A stretch of DNA of 64,000 nt from Symsagittifera roscoffensis (Eukaryota > Xenacoelomorpha > Acoela > Convolutidae): positions 47,107,283 through 47,171,282 of the forward strand of contig NC_087062.1 of assembly GCF_963678635.1 (NCBI RefSeq), written 5' to 3'. Positions 46,714 to 58,689 of the stretch are shown here, piece by piece. Numbering within the stretch: the first letter of the stretch is position 1; every line of letters begins with the position of its first letter. The notes beneath the pieces are model-generated. The model was not told the origin of the DNA. It worked only from the letters and a program-made list of their open reading frames with translations, and searched no databases. Made by a program: the position numbers and the translations under genes.

Positions 46714-46717
46714 TAAT

Positions 46718-47959
46718 AATCCCGGAATTCTCATTGTTTGTTAAATGTTCTTAAATTTTCTCATTCTTTTAATAATGGTGTGGTTTTCTGCATCTCCTTC
46801 CAAAGCCAAAGAAAATCAAAAAAAGAAGTTTTTTATACAGTGCTGAACAAAAGGCTAACAAATAGCCAAGTTTTTTTTCCTAGTCACAATGTTATCTTTT
46901 AGGACGTAACAAGAAAATGAAGTTTTAAGCTCTGAACATGGTACTATATTAAATTTGTAGCTCAAGAAAAGCTCAACCATACCAATTTTTTTGAAATCCA
47001 ATAAGTTTCCGTAGAGAAATGATCTTTTTTCTGCTGCCAGTCATTCTGTTATCTATTTTTATTCTAGGACTCATAACTTTATGAGTCAATTTCAACATGA
47101 TTTGATTGGAGTTTCAATCAAAAGACCATGGCTAGAGCTCTCTAAAGTACTCCCATTTTTTGCCAAATTAGAGAGAAAAAGATGTTTTCGACTAATCGCA
47201 ACTTTTGCGAAAATTGACTTTTATACCAATTTTGAGTTTTTCCTCGTGTCTTTGAAGTTTTCCTTTTTACCGAGGAGCTCAATTGTGTGGTTGAAAAACA
47301 GAGGAAGTGAGTGATTACGATGAACCTATTATAGTTTTAGTTTCTAAGAAAACCTAATAGGGAAGCTGTACCAAAAACAAAAAAAGTTTAGGCAAAGTAG
47401 CAAAATAACACATTGAATTTTGCAAATACATCTGAACAAATTTTCAGTTTGAACAAATGAGGTAACTCTCGGAGCAATTTCAGAAGCAGGTTCAGTATTA
47501 AAGCACATTAAATTGTGCTGTAAGCATTGAAAAATTGAATTAGTTCTTTTTTTTTATAAGATAAACCCAAAGCTTTAGTGTATGCTTAACTTGTCTATGA
47601 TGTTCGGCGGAAAATGATCTGAATTTTTGCATTCAAAGGCGTTTGTCACCTGTAAACATTTATATATGATCGAAATGAACCTTTGGATGATTAAAAACTG
47701 ACGTTTACACAGTTTTTTCTTTGTACATGTTTTTCAACTAAGCACTTAGGGTAGGCGCTTTTTGTGCTTACTCGACTCAAAAGTGTTATTTCATAAAAAC
47801 AGAATTATAAGTAGTGTATTTAATAAAAACCTTGCTATTTTGACCTGTTTGATAGTAAAAGCTATCAGTCAGTCAGTCGTGGGCTATATTGTCTTCCAGT
47901 ACACGTTTTTGCTTGTTTTGACCGGTCTTTGAATTTTTTTCGTGATGACCTCCATACTA
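46718..47959. other. AT-rich, no gene seen
   Basis: The only frame of size is 47081-47314 (77 codons, plus), without a recognised motif. No repeats beyond homopolymers were recognised. Confidence 0.5.
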
Positions 47960-49565
47960 GTTGACTATCCTTATATGGGACCATGCCTTGAACTCTATGT
48001 ATAATGCAGCTAGGATAATACAACTTCGAGGTTAAGCGTAGATTACACCAGTGTTCATGATATTAACATCATGAGTACGGTTAAAATAGGTTTAGTCAGG
48101 TTTTTTAGTCACTTTTTGGTGTTACAGGTCTTTTTTTTAATGAGTATACATCAGTTTTTTAGGAAAAACTTTTCGTAGAGATGACGGATTTAATTGGGAG
48201 TAATATCATTAGTTCAGTCTTGACCAGGGCTTTCTCCCAGTACCCGAGTTTATTTGTTTCGGAAAGTATTTAGGAAAAAGATATGCATATTTATTAGAGA
48301 AACGTTAAAACAACCAGTTGAAGGGCTCGATAAAAGATGTGATATCTCATTTTAAATTGAAACTAGGATAATAAAACGTTGAGTTTAAGCGTAAATTACA
48401 ACATTATTGATGATTTTATAATCAGATTTACTGTTAAAGTGTTTTCAATCATTTTTTTTGGTCAATTTTTGTTGTTACAGGATTTTTTTTTTGATGAGTA
48501 TACATCAGTTTTTTTAAGAGAACTCCTCGTAGAGATGAAGGACTCAAGTGAGAGGGTTATCATTAGTTTGATCTTGAGCAGAGCTTTCTCGTAGTACCCG
48601 AGTTTGTTTGTTTTGGTAAGTATTTAGAAAAAATATATGCATATTTATTAGAGAAACGTTAAAACCAGTTGAAGGGCTCGATAAAAGATGCGATAACTCA
48701 TTGTATGTTGAAGCTAGGATGATAAAATTTTGAGGTTAAGCGTAAAGTACAAGGTTTTTGATGATGTAATTATCAGATTTTTTGTTTAAAAGTTTTCAGT
48801 CATTTTTTTGGTCATTTTTTGTTAAAGTCCTTTTTGTTGTTACAGGACTTTTTTTTAATGAGTACACATTAGTTTTTTAGCAAGAACTTTTCGTTGAGAT
48901 GACGGATTTAAGTGGGAGGGGTGTCATTAGTTCGGTTTTGAGCAGGGCTTTCTCCTAGTGTCCGAGTTTGATTGTTTTGGTAGGTATTTAGGAAAAATAT
49001 AGGCATATTTATTAGAGAAACGTTAAAACCAGTTGAAGGGCTCGATAAAAGATGTGATAACTCCTTGTATTTTGAAGCTAGGATGGTAAAACTTTGGGCT
49101 TAAGCGTAGAACACAACAGTGTTTATGACGTTATAAACAGGAGTAGGGTTAAATTAGGTTAAGTTATGTTTTTTAGTCAATTTTTGTTGTTACAGTTCTT
49201 TTTTTAATGGGGTACACATCAGTCTTTTAAGAACAACTCGTCGAAAAATTGATGGAATCAAGTAGAAGTGGTAGTATCCGTTCTTTCTTGAGAAGAGCTT
49301 TCTCGCAATACCCCATTTTGCTTGATTTGATGAGTATACAGGAAAATTTATTACAGATTTGTTAGAGAAACTTTAATAATAGTTGAAGAGCTCGATAACA
49401 GATTTGATAACTCAATGTGCATTGGAGATGAGGTGATAAAACTTTGATATTACGCGTAAAATATAACAGTTTTGATGATGTTGTTATCAGCTATGCTGTT
49501 AAAATAGTTTTAGTCAGTTGTTCTTGTCAATTTTAGATGTTACGGGTCTGGTTTTTTTAATAACT
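47960..49565 (+). repeat. Tandem array of about 350 bp, five diverged copies
   Basis: The anchor (A/G)CTAGGAT(A/G)(A/G)TA(A)AA lies near 48009, 48363, 48711 and 49077, with a weaker copy near 49430, so periods run about 348-366 bp. Each unit holds, in order, GTTGTTACAG with a T-rich stretch, ATGAGTA(T/C)ACATCAG, GAGCAG(A/G)GCTTTCTC, a (G/A)TAAGTATTTAG-like word, TATTAGAGAAACGTTAAAA, and AGTTGAAGGGCTCGATAAAA. It borders the long satellite but has a different sequence. Open frames are short. Confidence 0.8.
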
Positions 49566-49635
49566 CTAAATATATTTTCGTAAGTATCTCGTAGTACAAT
49601 TGATGAATTCAATTGGGAGTATCACCATTCGGATG

Positions 49636-49740
49636 ATCCTTGTTTTGAATGTTGTTGTCGTCGTTGCTGTAGTTGTTGTCGTTGGTGCTGTAGTTGTTGT
49701 TGCTGTTGTTGTTTCATTGTTGCTTTTGTTGTTGTTCTGA
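49636..49740. repeat. GTT/GTC trinucleotide tract at satellite border
   Basis: Degenerate (GTT)n with GTC and GCT variants, ending about 25 bp before satellite homology begins. The Thr-rich minus-strand frame over it is a by-product. Confidence 0.8.
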
Positions 49741-51177
49741 AATTTGGTTTTCATTTTTTCTTTCGCTAATTCAGTTTTGACATCTTTGAAATACGCAGCG
49801 CTGCTTTTTTTGGTTTCTTAATGCGTTGTGGGTATGCTGACAGTTCATGGAACTTCTGGGTTTTGGGTTTTGGTTATATGTTTCTGAAAGATGTCTTGTT
49901 TTGTGTTCATCCTTGATGCGATTTTTATGGTACAAGTTTTTTCATTTTTCAGGACAGTGTGTGGCTAGTTAAGAAGTCTTGATGAGTTCATTGTTGTTCC
50001 AATCATTAATTCTACTGGGTTAGCGATCATTGCAGAAGCGGATTTGCGCTGTGGTGATTTTTTGTCCGAAAAAAGTTGTCACAAATTGGTAGTTTCCACT
50101 AGCTTCTGGTCTTGGTTACTGAATGTTTCTTCAGTTTTGACATCTTTGAAATGGGCAGCGCTGCTTTTTTGGCTTGTTAATGCGCTTTGGGTATGCTGAC
50201 TGTTCATGGGATTTCTGGGTTTTGGATTTTGGTATTTATGTTTCTGAAAGATGTCTTGTTTTGTGTTCATCCTTGATGCGATTTTTATGGTACAAATTTT
50301 TTCATTTTTCAGGACAGTATGTGGCTAGTTAAGAAGTCTTGATTAGTTCAATAATGTTCCAATCACCAATTCTACTGGGTTAGCGACCGTTGCAGAAGCG
50401 GATTTCTGCTGTGGTGATTTTTGTCCGAAGAAAGTTGTCGTCACAAATTGGTAGTTTCCTCTAGCTTCTGGTCTTGGCTACTGAATGTTTCTTCAGTTTT
50501 GACAACCAAAAAATACAGCGACAATTTTTTTGGGTTGTTAATGTGTTAAAGGGTTGTGGGTATGCTGAAGGTTCATGGTAGTCTTAAGTTTTTGATTTTT
50601 GTCTTTATGTTTCTGAAAGATGTCTTTTTTTTGTGTTCGTTCTTGATGCGATCTTTTGTGGTACAAATTTTTTTTCATTTTTCAGGACACTGTGTGGCTA
50701 GCTAAGTGATCTTGATCTGTTCATTGTTGTTCCATTCATCAGTTCTACTGGGTTAGCAATCGTTGCACTAGCGGATTTGCTCTGTGGTAATTTATTGTCC
50801 GATAAAAATTTTCGTCACAAATTGGTAGTTTCCACTAGCTTCTAGTCTTGGTTACTGAGTGCTTCTTCAGTTTTGACATCTTTGAAATATGCAGCGCTGC
50901 TTTTTTGGTTTGTTAATGCGTTGTGGGTATGCTGACTGTTCATAGGATTTCTGGGTTTTGGATTTTTGTATTTATGTTTCTGAAATATGTCTTTTTTTGT
51001 GTTCATCCTTGATGCGATCTTTTGTGGTACAAATTTTTTCATTTTCCAGGACAGTGTGTGGCTAGTTAAGAAGTCTTGATGAGTTCATTGTTGTTCCAAT
51101 CATCAATTTCACTGGGTTAGCGATCGTCGCAGAAGCGGATTTGTGCTGTGGTGATTTTTGTCCGAAAAAAGTTGTCG

Positions 51178-54100
51178 TCACAAATTGGTAGTTTCCACTA
51201 GCTTCTGGTCTTGGTTATTAAACGTTTCTTCAGTTTTGACATCATTGAAATGGGCAGCGCTGCTTTTTTGGCTTGTTAATGCGCTTTGGGTATGCCGACT
51301 GTTCATGGGATTTCTGGGTTTTGGATTTTGGTATTTATGTTTCTGAAATATGTCTTTTTTTGTGTTCATCCTTGATGCGATCTTTTGTGGTACAAATTTT
51401 TTCATTTTTCAGGACAGTGTGTGGCTAGTTAAGAAGTCTTGATTAGTTCAATAATGTTCCAATCACCAATTCTACTGGCTTAGCGACCGTTGCAGAAGCG
51501 GATTTGCGCTGTGGTGATTTTTGTCCGAAGAAAGTTGTCGTCACAAATTGGTAGTTTCCACTAGCTTCTGGTCTTGGCTACTGAATGTTTCTTCAGTTTT
51601 GACATCTTTGAAATATACAGCGACAGTTTTTTTGGTTTGTTAATACGTTGTGGGTTTGCTGAAAATTCATGGGAGTACTAAGTTTTTGATTTTGGTCTTT
51701 ATGTTTCTGAAATATGTCTTTTTTTGTGTTTGTTCTTGATGCGATCTTCTGTGGTACAAATTTTTTCATTTTCCAGGACAGTGTGTGGCTAGTTAAGAAG
51801 TCTTGATGAGTTCATTGTTGTTCCAATCATCAATTTCACTGGGTTAGCGATCGTTGCAGAAGCGGATTTGTGCTGTGGTGATTTTTGTCCGAAAAAAGTT
51901 GTCGTCACAATTTGGTAGTTTCCACTAGCTTCTGGTCTTGGTTACTGAATGTTTCTTCAGTTTTGACATCTTTGAAATGGGCAGCGCTGCTTTTTTGGCT
52001 TGTTAATGCGCTTTGGGTATGCTGACTGTTCATGGGATTTCTGGGTTTTGGATTTTGGTATTTATGTTTCTGAAATATGTCTTTTTTTGTGTTCATCCTT
52101 GATGCGATCTTTTGTGGTACAAGTTTTTTCATTTTTCAGGACAGTATGTGGCTAGTTAAGAAGTCTTGATTAGTTCAATAATGTTCCAATCACCAATTCT
52201 ACTGGGTTAGCGACCGTTGCAGAAGCGGATTTGTGCTGTGGTGATTTTTGTCCGAAGAAAGTTGTCGTCACAAATTGGTAGTTTCCACTAGCTTCTGGTC
52301 TTGGTTACTGAATGTTTCTACAGTTTTGACATCTTCGAATTGGGCAGCGCTGCTTTTTTGGCTTGCTAATACGTTGTGGGTTTGCTGACAATTCATGGGA
52401 GTACTAAGTTTTTGATTTTGGTCTTTATGTTTCTGAAATATGTCTTTTTTTGTGTTTGTTCTAGATGCGATCTTCTGTGGTACAATTTTTTCATTTTCCA
52501 GGACAGTGTGTAGCTAGTTAAGAAGTTTTGATGAGGTCGATGTTGTTCCAATCATCAATTTCACTGGGTTAGCGATCGTTGCAGAAGCGGATTTGTGCTG
52601 TGGTGATTTTTGTCCGAAGAAAGTTGTTGTCACAAATTGGTAGTTTCCACTAGCTTCTGGTCTTGGCTACTGAAAGTTTCTTCAGTTTTGACATCTTTGA
52701 AGTGGGCAGCGCTTCTTTTTTGGCTTGTTAATGCCTTTTGGGTATGCTGACTGTTGATGGGACTTCTGGGTTTTGGATTTTGGTATTTATGTTTCTGAAA
52801 TATGTCTTTTTTTGTGTTCATCCTTGATGCGATTTTTTGTGGTACAAATTTTTTCATTTTCCAGGACAGTGTGTGGCTAGTTAAGAAGTCTTGATGAGTT
52901 CATTAATGTTCCAATCATCAATTTCTCTGGGTTAGAGATCGTTCAGAAGCGGATTTGTGCTGTGGTGATTTTTGTTCGAAGAAAGTTGTCGTCACAAATT
53001 GGTAGTTTCCACTAGCTTCTGGTCTTGGCTACTGAATGTTTCTTCAGTTTTGACATCTTTGAAATATACAGCGACAGTTTTTTTGGTTTGTTAATACGTT
53101 GTGGGTTTGCTGAAAATTCATGGGAGTACTAAGTTTTTGATTTTGGTCTTTATGTTTCTGAAATATGTCTTTTTTTGTGTTTGTTCTTGATGCGATCTTC
53201 TGTGGTACAAATTTTTTCATTTTCCAGGACAGTGTGTGGCTAGTTAAGAAGTCTTGATGAGTTCATTAATGTTCCAATCATCAATTTCTCTGGGTTAGAG
53301 ATCGTTCAGAAGCGGATTTGTGCTGTGGTGATTTTTGTTCGAAGAAAGTTGTCGTCACAAGTTGGTAGTTTCCACTAGCTTCTGGTCTTGGCTACTGAAT
53401 GTTTCTTCAGTTTTGACATCTTTGAAATGGGCAGCGCTGCTTTTTTGGCTTGTTAATGCGCTTTGGGTATGCTGACTGTTCATGGGATTTCTGGGTTTTG
53501 GATTTTGGTATTTATGTTTCTGAAATATGTCTTTTTTTGTGTTCATCCTTGATGCGATCTTTTGTGGTACAAATTTTTTCATTTTTCAGGACAGTATGTG
53601 GCTAGTTAAGAAGTCTTGATTAGTTCAACAATGTTCCAATCACCAATTCTACTGGGTTAGCGACCGTTGCAGAAGCGGATTTGTGCTGTGGTGATTTTTG
53701 TCCGAAGAAAGTTGTCGTCACAAATTGGTAGTTTCCACTAGATTCTCGTCTTGGTTACTGAATGTTTCTTCAGTTTTGACATCTTCGAAATGGGCAGCGC
53801 TGCTTTTTTGGCTTGTTAATACGTTGTGGGTTTGCTGACAATTCATTGGAGTACTAAGTTTTTGATTTTGGTCTTTATGTTTCTGAAATATGTCTTTTTT
53901 TGTGTTTGTTCTAGATGCGATCTTCTGTGGTACAATTTTTTCATTTTCCAGGACAGTGTGTAGCTAGTTAAGAAGTTTTGATGAGTTCGATGTTGTTCCA
54001 ATCATCAATTTCACTGGGTTAGCGATCGTTGCAGAAGCGGATTTGTGCTGTGGTGATTTTTGTCCGAAGAAAGTTGTTGTCACAAATTGGTAGTTTCCAC

Positions 54101-54440
54101 TAGCTTCTGGTCTTGGCTACTGAAATTTTCTTCAGTTTTGACATCTTTGAAGTGGGCAGCGCTTCTTTTTTGGCTTATTAATGCCTTTTGGGTATGCTGA
54201 CTGTTGATGGGACTTCTGGGTTTTGGATTTTGGTATTTATGTTTCTGAAATATGTCTTTTTTTGTGTTCATCCTTGATGCGATTTTTTGTGGTACAAATT
54301 TTTTCATTTTCCAGGACAGTGTGTGGCTAGTTAAGAAGTCTTGATGAGTTAATTGTTGTTCCAATCATCGAGTCTACTGGGTTAGCGATCATTGCAGAAG
54401 CGGATTTGCGTTGTGGTGATTTTTTGTCCGAAGAAAGTTG
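51178..54440. repeat. Dimeric higher-order zone of satellite (about 725 bp)
   Basis: Type A monomers with nearly the same sequence recur at 51178, 51905, 52630, 53355 and 54080 (spacing 725-727 bp), with a type B or mixed monomer in each gap. Neighbouring dimers are more alike than neighbouring monomers, the mark of higher-order amplification. Confidence 0.85.
53355..53582 (-). other. Representative of recurrent 75-codon minus-strand frame in type A monomers
   Basis: The same frame, MKKFVPQKIASR to QKLVETTNL, is open with few changes at 51178-51405, 51905-52132, 52630-52857, 53355-53582 and 54080-54364. Type B monomers carry a diverged version (open at 60628-60855, 54444-54668, 55537-55761), often broken by T-run length changes. 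Products are Lys/Gln/Ser/Thr-rich, without hydrophobic segments or known motifs. Low stop density in an A-rich strand may explain it. Kept as an observation, not as a gene. Confidence 0.3.
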
Positions 54441-56620
54441 TCGTCACCAATTCGTAGTTTCCACTAGCTTCTGGTCTTGGCTACTGAATGTTTCTTCAGT
54501 TTTGACATTTTTGAAATAAACAGCGACATTTTTTTGGGTTGTTAATGCGTTGTGGGTTTGCTGACAGTTCATGGGAGTACTATGTTTTCGATTTTGGTCT
54601 TTATGTTCCTGAAATATGTCTTCTGTGTTTGTTCTTGATGCGATCTTTTGTGGTACAAATTTTTTCATTTTTCAGGACACTCTGGCTAGTTAAGTCATCT
54701 TGATGTGTGTGTTCATTGTTGTTCCATTCATCAGTTCTACTCGGTTAGCGATCGTTGCAGAAGCGGATTTGCTCTGTGGTAATTTTTTTGTCCGAAAAAA
54801 GTTCTCGTCACAAAATTGGTAGTTTTCATTAGCTTCTGGTCTTGGTTACCGAATGCTTCTTCAGTTTTGACATCTTTGAAATACGCAGCGCTGCTTTTTT
54901 GGTTTGTTAATGAGTTTTGGGTATGTTGACTGTTCATGGGACTTCTGGGTTTTGGATTTTGGTATTTATGTTTCTGAAATATGTCTTTTTTAAATTTCAT
55001 CCTTGATGCGATTTTTTGTGATACAAATTTTTTCATTTTTCAGGACAGTGTGTGGCTAGTTAAGAAGTCTTGATTAGTTAATTAATGTTCCAATCACCAA
55101 TTCTACTGGGTTAGCGATCGTTGCAGAAGCGGATTTGCGCTGTGGTGATTTTTTGTCCGAAGAAAGTTGTCGTCACAAATTGGTAGTTTCCACAAGCTTC
55201 TGGTCTTGGCTACTGAATGTTTCTTCAGTTTTGACATCTTTGAAATATACAGCGACAGTTTTTTTGGTTTGTTAATACGTTGTGGGTTTGCTGACAAATC
55301 ATGGGAGTACTAAGTTTTTGATTTTGGTCTTTATGTTTCTGAAATATGTCTTTTTTTGTGTTTGTTCTTGATGCGATCTTTTGTGGTACAAATTTTTTCA
55401 TTTTCCAGGACAGTGTGTGGCTAGTTAAGAAGTCTTGATGAGTTCATTGTTGTTCCAATCATCAATCTCACTGGGTTAGCGATCGTTGCAGGAGCGGATT
55501 TTTGCTGTGGTGATTTTTGTCCGAAGAAAGTTGTCGTCACAAATTCGTAGTTTCCACTAGCTTCTGGTCTTGGCTACTGAATGTTTCTTCAGTTTTGACA
55601 TTTTTGAAATAAACAGCGACATTTTTTTGGGTTGTTAATGCGTTGTGGGTTTGCTGACAGTTCATGGGAGTACTAAGTTTTCGATTTTGGTCTTTATGTT
55701 CCTGAAATATGTCTTCTGTGTTTGTTCTTGATGCGATCTTTTGTGGTACAAATTTTTTCATTTTTCAGGACACTCTGGCTAGTTAAGTCATCTTGATGTG
55801 TTCATTGTTGTTCCATTCATCAGTTCTACTCGGTTAGCGATCGTTGCAGAAGCGGATTTGCTCTGTGGTATTTTTTTTGTCCGAAAAAAGTTCTCGTCAC
55901 AAAATTGGTAGTTTCCATTAGCTTCTGGTCTTGGTTACCGAATGCTTCTTCAGTTTTGACATCTTTGAAATACGCAGCGCTGCTTTTTTGGTTTGTTAAT
56001 GAGTTTTGGGTATGTTGACTGTTCATGGGACTTCTGGGTTTTGGATTTTGGTATTTATGTTTCTGAAATATGTCTTTTTTAAATTTCATCCTTGATGCGA
56101 TTTTTTGTGGTACAAATTTTTTCATTTTTCAGGACAGTGTGTGGCTAGTTAAGAAGTCTTGATTAGTTAATTAATGTTCCAATCACCAATTCTACTGGGT
56201 TAGCGATCGTTGCAGAAGCGGATTTGCGCTGTGGTGATTTTTTGTCCGAAGAAAGTTGTCGTCACAAATTGGTAGTTTCCACAAGCTTCTGGTCTTGGCT
56301 ACTGAATGTTTCTTCAGTTTTGACATCTTTGAAATATACAGCGACAGTTTTTTTGGTTTGTTAATACGTTGTGGGTTTGCTGACAATTCATGGGAGTACT
56401 AAGTTTTTGATTTTGGTCTTTATGTTTCTGAAATATGTCTTTTTTTGTGTTTGTTCTTGATGCGATCTTTTGTGGTACAAATTTTTTCATTTTCCAGGAC
56501 AGTGTGTGGCTAGTTAAGAAGTCTTGATGAGTTCATTGTTGTTCCAATCATCAATCTCACTGGGTTAGCGATCGTTGCAGGAGCGGATTTTTGCTGTGGT
56601 GATTTTTGTCCGAAGAAAGT
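54440..56620. repeat. Trimeric higher-order zone of satellite (about 1.09 kb, two copies)
   Basis: Three successive distinct monomers at 54444, 54737 and 55103 reappear at 55537, 55826 and 56192 (offset 1089-1093 bp), sharing private variants such as the AAATTTCATCC replacement of the usual TGTGTTCATCC and the 3-base-shorter GTCTTCTGTG. Confidence 0.85.
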
Positions 56621-58689
56621 TGTCGTCACAAATTGGTCGTTTCCACTAGCTTCTGGTCTTGGCTACTGAATGTTTCTTCAGTTTTGACATCTTTGAAATA
56701 TACAGCGACAGTTTTTTTGGTTTGTTATTACGTTTTGGGTTTGCTGACAATTCATGGGAGTACTAAGTTTTTGATTTTGGTCTTTATGTTTCTGAAATAT
56801 GTCATTTTTTGTGTTTGTTCTTGATGCGATCTTCTGTGGTACAAATTTTTTCATTTTCCAGGACAGTGTGTGACTAGTTAAGAAGTCTTGATGAGTTCAT
56901 TGTTGTTCCAATCATCAATTTCATTGGGTTAGCGATCGTTGCAGAAGCGGATTTGTGCTGTGGTGATTTTTGTCCGAAGAAAGTTGTCGTCACAAATTGG
57001 TAGTTTCCACTAGCTTCTGGTCTTGGTTACTGAATGTTTCTTCAGTTTTGACATCTTTGAAATATACAGCGACAGTTTTTTTGGTTTGTTAATACGTTGT
57101 GGGTTTGCTTAAAATTCATCGGAGTACTAAGTTTTTGATTTTGGTCTTTATGTTTCTGAAATATGTCTTTTTTTGTGTTTGTTCTTGATGCGATCTTTTG
57201 TGGTACAAATTTTTTCATTTTCCAGGACAGTGTGTGGCTAGTTAAGAAGTCTTGAAAATTTCATTGTTGTTCCAATCATCAATTTCACTGGGTTAGCGAT
57301 CGTTGCAGAAGCGGATTTTTGCTGTGGTGATTTTTGTCCGAAGAAAGTTGTCGTCACAAATTGGTCGTTTCCACAAGCTTCTGGTCTTGGCTACTGAATA
57401 TTCCTTCAGTTTTGACATCTTTGAAATATACAGCGACAGTTTTTTTTGGTTGTTAATACGTTTTGGGTTTGCTGACAATTCATGGGAGTACTAAGTTTTT
57501 GATTTTGGTCTTGATGTTTCTGAAATATGTCTTTTTTGTGTTTGTTCTTGATGCGATCTTTTGTGGTACAAATTTTTTCATTTCCCAGGACAGTGTGTGG
57601 CTAGTTAAGAAGTCTTGATGAGTTCATTGTTGTTCCAATCATCAATTTTACTGGGTTAGCGATCGTTGCAGTAGCGGATTTGCGCTGTGGTGATTTTTTG
57701 TCCGAAGAAAGTTGTCGTCACAATTTCGTAGTTTCCACTAGCTTCTGGTCTTGGCTACTGAATGTTTCTTCAGTTTTGACATTTTTGAAATAAACAGCGT
57801 TATTTTTTTGGGTTGTTAATGCGTTGTGGGTTTGCTGACAATTCATGGGAGTACTAAGTTTTTGATTTTGGTCTTGATGTTTCTGAAATATGTCTTTTTT
57901 TGTGTTTGTTCTTGATGCGACCTTTTGTGGTACAAATTTTTTTCATTTTCCAGGATTGTGTGTGGCTAGTTAAGAAGTCTTAATGAGTTCATTGTTGTTC
58001 CAATCATCAATTTCACTGGGTTAGCGATCGTTGCAGAAGCGGATTTGTGCTGTGGTGATTTTTGTCTCAAGAAAGTTGTCGTCACAAATTGGTAGTTTCC
58101 ACTAGCTTCTGGTCTTGGCTGCTGAATGTTCCTTCAGTTTTGACATCTTTGAAAAATACAGCGACCGTTTTTTTGGTTGTTAATACGTTGTGGGTTTGCT
58201 GACAATTCTTGGGAGTACTAAGTATTTGATTTTGGTCTCTATGTTACTGAAATATGTCTTTTTTTGTGTTTGTTCTTGATGCGATCTTTTGTGGTATAAA
58301 TTTTTTCATTTTCCAGGACAGTGTGTGGCTAGTTAAGAAGTCTTGATGAGTTAATTGTTGTTCCAATCACCAAATCTACTGAATTAGCGATTGTTGCAGA
58401 AGCGGATTTGCGCTGTGGTGATTTTTTGTCCGAAGAAAGTTGTCGTCACAAATTGGTAGTTTCCACTAGCTTCTGGTCTTGGCTACTGAATGTTTCTTCA
58501 GTTTTGACATCTTTGAAATAGACAGCGACAGTTTTTTTGGTTTGTTAATACGTTGTGGGTTTGCTGAAAATTCATGGGAAAACTAAGTTTTTGATTTTGG
58601 TCTCTATATTTCTGAAATATGTCTTTTTTTGCGTTTGTTCTTGATGCGATCTTTTGTGGTACAAATTTTTTCATTTTCCAGGTCAGCGT

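Larger units (their letters stand above)
45744..46717 (+). mobile_element. TRIM-like non-autonomous LTR element (965 bp) with ATAAT target duplication
   Basis: Two direct repeats of equal length (287 bp) flank about 390 bp. The left starts at TG 45749 and ends in CATTA at 46035; the right starts at TG 46427 and ends in CATCA at 46713. Three bases inside the left repeat is TGGTAACAGGAG (46038-46049), close to primer sites complementary to initiator-methionine tRNA used by many Copia-type elements. ATAAT stands on both outer sides (45744-45748 and 46713-46717, one base shared with the repeat end). No reverse transcriptase fits in the interior, so it would need enzymes from elsewhere. Confidence 0.75.
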
